64,000 nt of DNA from Paenibacillus sacheonensis. Its GTDB lineage: Bacteria; Bacillota; Bacilli; Paenibacillales; Paenibacillaceae. The notes under the pieces were generated by a model, which was given only the letters and a program-made list of their open reading frames with translations, was not told where the DNA came from and did no database searches. The position numbers and the translations under genes are program-made. The stretch lies in assembly GCF_009909195.1 (NCBI RefSeq), contig NZ_JAAAMU010000002.1, positions 1 through 64,000 of the forward strand, in the 5' to 3' direction. Position 1 is the first letter of the stretch. Each line of letters opens with the position of its first letter. Below, piece after piece: positions 35,290-42,096 of this stretch.

Positions 35290-35697
35290 TTATTTCCATC
35301 CCAGCCATTTGTAGAACATGACGAGCGGCCACCAGGCAACGGCGAAGGTAGGGTAGACGAACCAGATGCTATCGGGCGTATAGTACACGTTAATGAACAG
35401 GAAGAGAGCGATGATGAGGCCGCTGCCCCATAACGAGAAGCCGAGGTGAAGGCCGTACTGTTTCCGGGAGGAGACAGGCTTGCCGTCCTTAACGCCAAGC
35501 TCCTGCTTGATGTCCGTGATGTCGCCGAATTCGACGATCGCCTTATTGGTGGCGTCTTCCTCGGTTTTGCCGCCGCGCACGAGATCGAACACCTTTTCCT
35601 CGAGGTTTTGCGTGATTTCTTCCTGAATGGCCTGTTTCTGTTCGCTGTCCGGAATATCCGAGAACCATTCTTCCACATGCGTTCTGATCTTTTTCAT
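35290..35697 (-). CDS. HAAS-type adaptor domain protein with one C-terminal two-helix repeat
   Basis: 135 residues. The N-terminal ~75 residues form a charged helical domain of the HAAS/DUF1700 (permease-prefix) type, with EEITQNLEEKVFDLV and EEDATNKAIVEFGD, which is typically encoded next to PadR regulators. The C-terminus has two helices with the same W...P.FAV.WWP pattern as each repeat of the downstream gene product. HAAS domains are thought to link PadR signals to membrane partners. ATG 35697 has GGAGGG 9 nt upstream; the longer frame to 35748 starts inside padR and is rejected. The padR stop is 2 nt away. Confidence 0.8.
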   Translation of the reverse strand: MKKIRTHVEEWFSDIPDSEQKQAIQEEITQNLEEKVFDLVRGGKTEEDATNKAIVEFGDITDIKQELGVKDGKPVSSRKQYGLHLGFSLWGSGLIIALFLFINVYYTPDSIWFVYPTFAVAWWPLVMFYKWLGWK

Positions 35698-35699
35698 CG

Positions 35700-36026
35700 T
35701 TATAGTCCCTCCATGAATATATTGACGATCTCTTTGATCTCGTTCCATTCTTCGACGGTTTCCTTCAGATAGGCCTTGCCGAGCTTCGTAATCTTGTAAT
35801 ACCGGCGCTTGCCGCCGTGCGAAATGTCGCCGAGGTACGATTCGATCAGCTCTTTGCGCTCGAGCCGTTGGAAAACCGCATACAGGGTTGCCTCTTTAAT
35901 TTGAAACCGGTCGTCGGTGCGGACGCTGATTTCTTTGGAAATCTCATAGCCGTAACGGTCTTCTTCATAAATCAGCCGTAAAATGATGGCATCGAGATGA
36001 CCGCGGATGATGTCGCTTCGGATCAT
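35700..36026 (-). CDS. PadR-family transcriptional regulator
   Basis: 108 residues, the short PadR form. The winged helix includes LRLIYEEDRYGYEISKEI (about 16-33), EATLYAVFQRLERKELIESY (about 44-63) and GGKRRYYKITKLGKAYL (about 71-87). ATG 36026 has GGAGG 8 nt upstream. It leads the operon with the HAAS and four-repeat membrane genes. A four-copy 15-bp repeat lies directly downstream of its promoter, so autorepression through cooperative binding is likely (inference). Confidence 0.92.
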   Translation of the reverse strand: MIRSDIIRGHLDAIILRLIYEEDRYGYEISKEISVRTDDRFQIKEATLYAVFQRLERKELIESYLGDISHGGKRRYYKITKLGKAYLKETVEEWNEIKEIVNIFMEGL

Positions 36027-36080
36027 GCTGGTTCCTCCAGTCCTTGTTCGATGACTACGTTCAAGCCCGTGCGGCGAATT

Positions 36081-36140
36081 GCTCTATGTCGCAGTGCTCT
36101 ATCTCACAGTGTTCTATCTGATAGAGTTCTATCTGATGGA
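36081..36140 (-). repeat. Four tandem 15-bp operator-like units before padR
   Basis: Units at 36081, 36096, 36111 and 36126, top-strand pattern TGYTCTATSTSRYAG. Similarity rises toward the promoter. Unit 3 holds the dyad TCTATC-T-GATAGA (36114-36126). The array covers roughly +1 to +58 of the predicted padR transcript. Confidence 0.8.
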
Positions 36141-36144
36141 GTAA

Positions 36145-36174
36145 ATGTATCACATCATTACTCTACGTGTCAAA
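36145..36174 (-). promoter_or_regulatory. Promoter of the padR operon
   Basis: Read leftward: TTGACA (36169-36174), an 18-bp spacer and TACATT (36145-36150). The spacer and -10 hold AATG-N8-CATT (36145-36160), close to the PadR-type ATGT-N8-ACAT pattern. Confidence 0.65.
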
Positions 36175-36201
36175 GTAATAATTTCAATGCCGCATAAACA
36201 G

Positions 36202-36227
36202 AAGAAAAGCGCCCGGTTAAGGGCGCT
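36202..36227 (-). terminator. Terminator of the small basic protein gene
   Basis: The stem AGCGCCC/GGGCGCT (36208-36214 with 36221-36227) is followed leftward by TTTTCTTC. It lies 3 bp past the stop and separates this gene from the padR promoter. Confidence 0.75.
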
Positions 36228-36230
36228 CCG

Positions 36231-36422
36231 CTAACGCTTTTGGATGTTTTTTCCGCCTCGTTTGGCGTTCTGCCCGCCTTCGTTGGCATAGGTACCGATG
36301 TTGCGGTTGATCTGCGAATTGCCGCTCGCGCGCTGGTTGATCGTGATCCATTTGTTGACCGTGATGTAGTAGACGGTGGTTACGCCTTTTCTGCTTCTGC
36401 CGGTGCGTTTAAATGGTTTCAT
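36231..36422 (-). CDS. Small basic hypothetical protein (63 aa)
   Basis: 63 codons from ATG 36422, with GGAGGG 7 nt upstream. The product is strongly basic at both ends (MKPFKRTGRSRKG and KRGGKNIQKR). The middle reads VYYITVNKWITINQRASGN and is rich in Asn/Gln/Gly, with no membrane segment. I do not recognise the family; it could be a small nucleic-acid-binding or spore-associated protein, but nothing proves it. The excellent ribosome site and the dedicated terminator argue for a real gene. A longer frame upstream (to 36494) lacks a ribosome site. Confidence 0.7.
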   Translation of the reverse strand: MKPFKRTGRSRKGVTTVYYITVNKWITINQRASGNSQINRNIGTYANEGGQNAKRGGKNIQKR

Positions 36423-36516
36423 CGCGAATCCCTCCATACTCGTGGTTGTTACAGGATATGCCCGGCGGATAGACATGCTTATGTGGATGTCCATTTATCC
36501 ACAGGATGGGTGCGGA

Positions 36517-36545
36517 TTTGCACGAGTGCCGGGGGATGCTATAAT
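36517..36545 (+). promoter_or_regulatory. Promoter of the VOC-family gene
   Basis: TTTGCA (36517-36522), a 17-bp spacer and TATAAT (36540-36545) with TGC extension. Confidence 0.65.
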
Positions 36546-36605
36546 GGCGAAGGAAGAAGGCTTTTCCAACCGATCTATAATCATGAATTGGGAGCGTGCA
36601 GCGGG

Positions 36606-37028
36606 ATGTCTGTAGATGCTTATTTGAATTTCAACGGAAACTGCAGGGAAGTCGTCGACTATTACGCGGATGTTTTCGAGACGGACAAGCCTAAATTCCA
36701 GACGTTCGGCGACATGCCGGCTCATCCCGATTATCCGCTTCCGGAAGAAGCGAAATCGATGATCATGCATGCGCGGCTCACCATCAGCGGAAGCAACGTC
36801 ATGTTCTCGGACGTCTTCCCGGGCATGCCGTTCACGGTGGGCAATAACATTAGTTTGGCCGTCGTCACGGATGACAGGGAAGAGATCGAACGCGCGTTCA
36901 ATCGCCTGCGCGAAGGCGGCAGCGTGGCCATGGAGCTGCAGCAGACGCCATGGAGCGCCTTGTACGGCCAAGTAACGGACCGTTTCGGCATTCTTTGGCA
37001 GTTCAATCTGGGCATCGGCGAGATGTAA
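36606..37028 (+). CDS. VOC-superfamily protein (PhnB/glyoxalase-like)
   Basis: 140 residues. It starts SVDAYLNFNGNCREVVDYYADVFE, typical of PhnB-like members of the vicinal oxygen chelate fold. It ends in YGQVTDRFGILWQFNL, the conserved C-terminal strand motif. The two beta-alpha-beta-beta-beta modules span about 3-70 and 75-138. The substrate is unknown; many such proteins are orphan or antibiotic-binding. ATG 36606 follows GGGAGC at 11 nt. It is monocistronic. Confidence 0.88.
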   Translation: MSVDAYLNFNGNCREVVDYYADVFETDKPKFQTFGDMPAHPDYPLPEEAKSMIMHARLTISGSNVMFSDVFPGMPFTVGNNISLAVVTDDREEIERAFNRLREGGSVAMELQQTPWSALYGQVTDRFGILWQFNLGIGEM

Positions 37029-37070
37029 GAATCGAACATGACCACTTTCAAGTTCAGATAAGCATTCCAT

Positions 37071-37105
37071 AACGGGGTCTTCGCAGCGGCGAAGGCGCCG
37101 TTTTT
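37071..37105 (+). terminator. Terminator of the VOC-family gene
   Basis: AACGG...CTTCGC pairs with GCGAAG...CCGTT around a short loop, followed by TTTTT. Confidence 0.75.
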
Positions 37106-37230
37106 ATTGCGTTCGCGAATGGACGTGCCTGACATTGCCGCCGCGCATACAAATAGCTCCATCGGCAGAACGGTGTGAGTTGGCGCCGATTGGGGTATAT
37201 ATGCTTCAAACGCGAAGGGAGCTTGAAGCC

Positions 37231-38532
37231 ATGCGCCTGCCGGAACGGATCTCGTCTTATCGTCATATCGCGATGACGCTGCTGATCATCGCGGCCAGCT
37301 TGGAATATTCGCTTGTTCATACGTCCTACCACGCCTTGCTGAAGATCGTGAAGGTAGCCGCCGCATTGGTGTTGGCATGGGCATTCTACCGGGATCAGCG
37401 CGCCGTGTTTTCCAGCTGGCAGATGAAGCTGTCCCGGCAAATGCTCTTGCACGTGGCGGTACTCTTGCTCGCGCTGCTCGGTTTCCAGGCATCGGCTTCC
37501 GGTATCGAGGTCCTCGTGAGGGAAACGAACGCCTATGGTCCCGAGCGCACGGAACAGTTGGAGATCGGCATCCAGATGGCCGCGTATCCGTTGTTGATCC
37601 TGCTGCTCGGTCTGTTCACGCAGGGTTATATCCCGTGGCTGAGGCGCAACGCGAAACATTTGACGCTGCTCTTGTACCTGTTTCTATGGATATGGTGCGG
37701 TGCGTTTTATTTCTATATGGCCGAGCGAACGAAAGGCAGCGATTTCATCTTCTCGGACGAGGCGAAGATCCAAATGACCTTGAAGGGCATCTCGTCCGAC
37801 GAGCGTTACGATGACTATGACGAATATCGGCTGCAGGAAATATTGAAGAAAGGGCAGTACAAGAAGGATTATCTGAAAATGGGAGACGATGAATTCCTGA
37901 CGACGGACGCGACGGGCATCGATTGGGGCGAAATTTACGAGAACATGCTCGGCAGGGAAGGCTATGCGTACTTTTCCTTCGGCACCTCTTCGGAGCCGTT
38001 GACGATCAAGCCGAAGCTGCTGGATTACGACGCTTTGGGTGCCTGGGAGCCTTACTTGGGGAAATCGTTTCAAGTCGTCGACGTACGGCTCTACAAGAGC
38101 AAGGACGGCAGGACGGGGAACAATGAAGTGGTCTATGTACCCGCGAACGAAGGGGCGGAGGCAGGGCAGACGCAGCTGGGAGAACCTGACGAAACGATGA
38201 AGCTGTATTTTGCGGGGCAGGATTACGAGCATTTCATGCAGGTGTTCGACGGCGACCGCAGAGATCGGCATCTGAGCCGTCTCATCGCGGCTTCCCATAC
38301 GCTGCCGGACGGCAAGTTTCTCGAGCTGTACGTCGGCATCAACGGCTATGCGAGCTATCATATCGAGGACTTCTGGTATTTCAGCGCGATTACGATTACG
38401 ACGCTCGGCTTCGGCGACATTACGCCGAATTCCGGCCCGGTCAAGACGGCGGTCACGGTCGAAACGCTGCTCGGCGTGCTGCTCATCGGGATCTATGTAT
38501 CCGGGGTCAGAACGAAGAAACCTGGCAGTTGA
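37231..38532 (+). CDS. K+-channel-like membrane protein with a large extracellular insertion
   Basis: 433 residues. Five helices are predicted in the first 165 residues (about 12-32, 35-53, 69-87, 112-133 and 144-163). About 210 polar residues follow, then a pore helix and selectivity filter TTLGFGD (about 390-396) and a last helix (about 407-426). HIEDFWYFSAITITTLGFGD is a clear two-helix channel pore, with the fifth helix as outer and the last as inner helix. Ordinary channels have a short turret here; the 210-residue domain would be extracytoplasmic and could gate or sense. No cytoplasmic RCK domain follows. ATG 37231 has AAGGGAG 9 nt upstream; ATG 37201 is an alternative without a good site. 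Confidence 0.75.
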   Translation: MRLPERISSYRHIAMTLLIIAASLEYSLVHTSYHALLKIVKVAAALVLAWAFYRDQRAVFSSWQMKLSRQMLLHVAVLLLALLGFQASASGIEVLVRETNAYGPERTEQLEIGIQMAAYPLLILLLGLFTQGYIPWLRRNAKHLTLLLYLFLWIWCGAFYFYMAERTKGSDFIFSDEAKIQMTLKGISSDERYDDYDEYRLQEILKKGQYKKDYLKMGDDEFLTTDATGIDWGEIYENMLGREGYAYFSFGTSSEPLTIKPKLLDYDALGAWEPYLGKSFQVVDVRLYKSKDGRTGNNEVVYVPANEGAEAGQTQLGEPDETMKLYFAGQDYEHFMQVFDGDRRDRHLSRLIAASHTLPDGKFLELYVGINGYASYHIEDFWYFSAITITTLGFGDITPNSGPVKTAVTVETLLGVLLIGIYVSGVRTKKPGS

Positions 38533-38648
38533 TGCCGGCGGCGATAAGAGACTTATCAGGGTTGCCGGCAGGAAGCGCCTCCGGCAAAGCTTGCTTGCTT
38601 CCATGACGAATGGCGATATACGGCGCCCGTTCTCCGCGCTGCTGTCCG

Positions 38649-38677
38649 ATTGACAGCGCTTGGGGAATGGGCTATGA
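38649..38677 (+). promoter_or_regulatory. Promoter of the gene at 38748
   Basis: TTGACA (38649-38654), a 17-bp spacer and TATGAT (38672-38677). Upstream, at 38533-38590, are two small hairpins (GATAAG/CTTATC and TTGCCGG/CCGGCAA) without T tract. Confidence 0.75.
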
Positions 38678-38747
38678 TCGTTTTGTGATTTAGTAAAGCA
38701 GTAAATTACTATATGAAGATTCGATACCGAGAACAGGAGCGAGCAGC

Positions 38748-39227
38748 ATGAAAATTCCAACGACATTGAAGCATAAACCGGTCATCGTATCGGAGAATTA
38801 CGAGCAGATCGACGGCAGATACGCCAATCATTCGGACGCCAAAGGGTTGTCGCTTGGACTGGCCCAATGGAACGACCGGGGCAAAATCGATATCTCGGCC
38901 AAAGTGTGGCGATACACGGGCGAGAAATGGTCGAGACAATCCGAGGAGCTGCCGCTGCATCGCGTGCTGGACCTGGCGATTCTGGTCAGCAGGAGCATCC
39001 TGCATTTTCAGGATGCGTATCGTTTCAAGGACCTGTACGACCCGGAACAGCCGGTACTCGACCGTGTCGGCCTGCAAGGCGACGCCATGACGATCTCCGT
39101 CTGCACGGACAACGAGAAGATCAAAGAAGACATGCAATTGTTCAATCAAGCGCTGGGCGAAGACGGCGAGATGATCGGCGAACGGCTGCGGACGCTGTCC
39201 CGCATGCTGAAGGAGCTTGGCTACTAA
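38748..39227 (+). CDS. Conserved hypothetical protein (possibly the DUF6530 family)
   Basis: 159 residues, soluble, no signal or membrane segment. The first part carries SENYEQIDGRYANHSDAKGLS and LAQWNDRGKIDISAKVWR; the second has PLHRVLDLAILVSRSILHFQ. The conserved look of these blocks agrees with a family annotated only as a domain of unknown function in Paenibacillus; I recall it as DUF6530 without being able to check. ATG 38748 is preceded by AGGAGCGAG. It has its own good promoter. No function is assigned. Confidence 0.7.
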   Translation: MKIPTTLKHKPVIVSENYEQIDGRYANHSDAKGLSLGLAQWNDRGKIDISAKVWRYTGEKWSRQSEELPLHRVLDLAILVSRSILHFQDAYRFKDLYDPEQPVLDRVGLQGDAMTISVCTDNEKIKEDMQLFNQALGEDGEMIGERLRTLSRMLKELGY

Positions 39228-39324
39228 CGAGCGTAGCCGGCTGCCGCGGCTTGGTTGCCATGCCGCATGAATCGCCGGCGCGAGCAGACCGTTACGAAGA
39301 CGATAATCAAGGGAGCGGATTCGA

Positions 39325-39897
39325 ATGTCGGAAACGAATCAAACGCAGCTGCTTATGGTGAAAGAAGGGTTGGACGCGCTGCCCGCGATGTCGCTGCCCG
39401 AAGGGTATCGGGTCAGAAGTTTTCGTTCGGGCGACGAGGAGGCGTGGGAACGCATAATCCGGGAATCCTTCGGCGACCCGCATTCCTTCGCGAAGCATAT
39501 GACGGAAGACGAGGCGTACAAGCCGGAACGGGTATGGTTCGTATGCGATGACGGCGATATGCCGGTCGCGACCGCTTCCGCATGGTTCAAACCGGAATGG
39601 ACTGCGGATACCGGTTACCTGCACATGGTCGGCATTCTGCCGGAGCATGCGGGACGGAGGCTGGGCTATTGGGTCAGCTTGGCGGCGCTGCTGCAGATGG
39701 AGCGGGAAGACCGGACGCGGTGCGTGCTGCACACGGATAATTTTCGCCTGCCGGCAGTCAAGACGTATCTCAAGCTGGGTTACTCGCCGGAGATCGTCGA
39801 CGAGGGACATGCGGAACGCTGGCGGGGACTGGCGAGCGTATTGGGCAAGCGGATCGAAGGCGTCGATAGCAGCGGCAATGCCGTAAGCTTCGGCTAA
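39325..39897 (+). CDS. GNAT-family N-acetyltransferase
   Basis: 190 residues. The acetyl-CoA-binding segment is GYLHMVGILPEHAGRRLGYW (about 94-113), and the C-terminal LHTDNFRLPAVKTYLKLGY (about 134-152) is the usual Asn/Tyr helix-strand. The substrate is unknown; the organisation resembles mycothiol-synthase-like or ribosomal-protein-type GNATs. ATG 39325 follows AAGGGAG. It may be read together with the upstream gene (97-nt gap). Confidence 0.87.
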   Translation: MSETNQTQLLMVKEGLDALPAMSLPEGYRVRSFRSGDEEAWERIIRESFGDPHSFAKHMTEDEAYKPERVWFVCDDGDMPVATASAWFKPEWTADTGYLHMVGILPEHAGRRLGYWVSLAALLQMEREDRTRCVLHTDNFRLPAVKTYLKLGYSPEIVDEGHAERWRGLASVLGKRIEGVDSSGNAVSFG

Positions 39898-39905
39898 CCA
39901 AACAG

Positions 39906-39952
39906 GGATTGTTCACGAGGTCGAACCCAGACTTCATGAACGATCCTTTTTT
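39906..39952 (+). terminator. Terminator after the GNAT gene
   Basis: A 10-bp stem with one G-T pair (GGATTGTTCA, 39906-39915, with TGAACGATCC, 39937-39946), then six T. Confidence 0.82.
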
Positions 39953-40079
39953 GTTATGCTCATTCGGCAATAAGGCCTCGCAAGGGAAGATCTGCCATCG
40001 AACCGCGGGTCATCCATCGAGCTTGCGGGAGCAGGTCAATATAGCTCATTTCTAAGGTCGACTGCTGAGGTTTGTAAGG

Positions 40080-40108
40080 TTGAAGGCGCTTCCGTCCCAA
40101 GGCATACT
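40080..40108 (+). promoter_or_regulatory. Candidate promoter of the oligosaccharide cluster
   Basis: TTGAAG (40080-40085), a 17-bp spacer and CATACT (40103-40108), 28 bp before the first start codon. The region 39953-40079 holds no recognisable gene. Confidence 0.5.
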
Positions 40109-40135
40109 TAGGGTGTAGGCAAGAAGGAGGACACC

Positions 40136-41104
40136 ATGGCAAAATTAGTGATCGAACAACAGACGGCAACGCCGCATCCTGCCCCGGCGAATCGCAGAAC
40201 GCTATGGCGAACGCTGTACCTGCAGAGGTATCTGCTCCTGATGACGGTGCCTTTCGTTATCTGGGCGTTGATTTTTTCGTACGGACCGCTCTGGGGATGG
40301 ATCATGGCCTTCCAGAAATACAAGATCGGCCAAGGCATCTGGCATAGTCCGTTCGTCGGATTGGACAACTTCAAGGAACTGTTCAAGGACGACGATTTTT
40401 ACCCCGTGCTGCGCAATACGCTCGTCATGGCCGTGATGAATCTGGTTACGGGCTTTGTCGGCGCGATCGTGCTGGCGCTCATGCTGAATGAAGTGAAGAA
40501 CCAGTTCTTCAAGCGGACCATCCAAACCATCACCTACATTCCGCATTTCGTCTCGTGGGTCGTCATCGCGAACATCGTCCTGACGTTCCTGTCGCCGGAC
40601 GGAGGGATGGTCAACAGCCTGCTCATGAAGCTGGGCATCATTCATGAACCGATCTATTTCATGGCAAAAGAAGGCTACTTCTGGTACATCCAGACCGCCG
40701 CGAACCTGTGGAAGGAAATCGGCTGGAGCACGATCATCTACTTGGCCGTGCTTGCGAGCTTGAATCCCGAGCATTACGAAGCAGCGGATATCGACGGCGC
40801 CACTCGTCTGCAGAAGATGCGGTACATCTCTCTTCCGGGCATCATGCCGACCGCGTTCCTGCTGCTGATCATGTCGCTCGGCTGGCTGATCCAAGGCGGC
40901 TTCGAGTCGCAATACTTGCTCGGCAACGATGTCGTCAGCGGCCGTTCCGAGGTGCTGGATTTGTACGCGCTCCGTTATTCGACCCAAATCGGCGATTTCT
41001 CTTACGGCGTCGCGATCAGCATTTTCAAGTCGGTCGTGTCGATCGCGCTGGTCGTATCCGTCAATATGCTGGCCCGAAAAACCGCTCAAACTCGACTTTT
41101 CTAA
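40136..41104 (+). CDS. Sugar ABC transporter permease (LplB/YteP type)
   Basis: 322 residues, six helices after a short cytoplasmic N-terminus. The EAA coupling motif is EAADIDGATRLQKMRYISLPGI (given by position, about 220-241). This CUT1 subclass (LplB, YteP, YtcP partners) imports oligosaccharides, often from plant polymers. It works with the next permease and the lipoprotein at 42.1 kb. No ATPase is encoded in the cluster, so a shared MsmX-like ATPase is expected elsewhere, as is common in Firmicutes. ATG 40136 follows AAGGAGGA. Confidence 0.92.
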   Translation: MAKLVIEQQTATPHPAPANRRTLWRTLYLQRYLLLMTVPFVIWALIFSYGPLWGWIMAFQKYKIGQGIWHSPFVGLDNFKELFKDDDFYPVLRNTLVMAVMNLVTGFVGAIVLALMLNEVKNQFFKRTIQTITYIPHFVSWVVIANIVLTFLSPDGGMVNSLLMKLGIIHEPIYFMAKEGYFWYIQTAANLWKEIGWSTIIYLAVLASLNPEHYEAADIDGATRLQKMRYISLPGIMPTAFLLLIMSLGWLIQGGFESQYLLGNDVVSGRSEVLDLYALRYSTQIGDFSYGVAISIFKSVVSIALVVSVNMLARKTAQTRLF

Positions 41105-41120
41105 TGAAAGGAGCCCCAAC

Positions 41121-42011
41121 ATGATTCGGCAGCGCTCATTCGGAGACTTGGCCTTTGCGTTCCTCAATACGTTCGGATTGGCTTTGCTCGGATTCATTAC
41201 GCTCTTTCCGTTCATCCATCTGCTGGCGATCTCGCTTAACGAGCCGCTGGATATGATCAAAGGCGGCATCACCTGGCTGCCGCGCAAGCTGTCCTGGTTC
41301 AATTACAGCTATGTCTTCGACAACAAGAATCTCTTCATGGCGGCCTTCGTATCGATCGCAAGAACGGTCGTCGGCACCTTCCTCGGCGTCGTATGCACGG
41401 CCATGATCGCGTACGCCCTGAGCCGGAGGGAATTCATCTTCCGCAAGCCGTTCAATTTCTACTTCGTCCTGACGCTGTACGTCAACGGCGGCTTGATTCC
41501 GGGCTACCTGCTGATCAAGAATATCGGACTCATGAACAACTTCTGGGTCTACATCCTGCCGATTCTGGTCAGCGCCTACAACGTCATGATCATGCGAAGC
41601 TATTTCGAGCAGCTGCCCGAAGGCGTAGTCGAATCCGCCAAGATCGACGGCGCGAACGATTTCCAAACGCTGTTCCGCATCATCATTCCGATCAGCATGC
41701 CCGTCATCGCGACGGTGACCTTGTTCATCGGGGTACAGCATTGGAACTCCTGGTTCGATAACTACTTGTATACGAGCCGCAGCCAGAGCTTAAGCCTGAT
41801 GCAGTACGAGCTGATGAAGGTGCTCCTGCAGTCCGTCAACCAGTCGGCCGTCACGGCCGGATCTTCCGCGGCGAACGACGTAGCGCGCCTCAGTCCGCAG
41901 TCCATCCGGGCCGCATTGACGATCGTCGTCACGCTTCCGATCCTGATCGTCTACCCGTTCCTGCAGAAGTATTTCGTGAAAGGCATCACCATGTCGGCCA
42001 TGAAGGAATAG
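41121..42011 (+). CDS. Sugar ABC transporter permease (LplC/YtcP type)
   Basis: 296 residues, six helices, EAA-type loop ESAKIDGANDFQTLFRIIIP (about 174-193). It is the second permease of the CUT1 heterodimer; the long loop SRSQSLSLMQYELMKVLLQ is typical of LplC proteins. ATG 41121 follows AAAGGAGCC 7 nt upstream. Just 16 nt separate it from the upstream permease. Confidence 0.92.
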   Translation: MIRQRSFGDLAFAFLNTFGLALLGFITLFPFIHLLAISLNEPLDMIKGGITWLPRKLSWFNYSYVFDNKNLFMAAFVSIARTVVGTFLGVVCTAMIAYALSRREFIFRKPFNFYFVLTLYVNGGLIPGYLLIKNIGLMNNFWVYILPILVSAYNVMIMRSYFEQLPEGVVESAKIDGANDFQTLFRIIIPISMPVIATVTLFIGVQHWNSWFDNYLYTSRSQSLSLMQYELMKVLLQSVNQSAVTAGSSAANDVARLSPQSIRAALTIVVTLPILIVYPFLQKYFVKGITMSAMKE

Positions 42012-42096
42012 CGATGCTGTTCCGGCCGAAGACCGCGGTATCATCGGGGGTTCATACACCGTAGATATAAAATGATATAGAATGCGAGGGTGTCAT

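Noticed and set aside
37135..37230. Longer N-terminus for the channel-like protein
   Set aside because: The extra residues have no ribosome site; AAGGGAG at 37215-37221 points to ATG 37231.
39960..40169. Leftward open frame ending in a plausible peptide (MSYIDLLPQARWM...)
   Set aside because: No ribosome site before any start and it overlaps the promoter region of the sugar cluster. It could be a gene remnant, but evidence is too thin.
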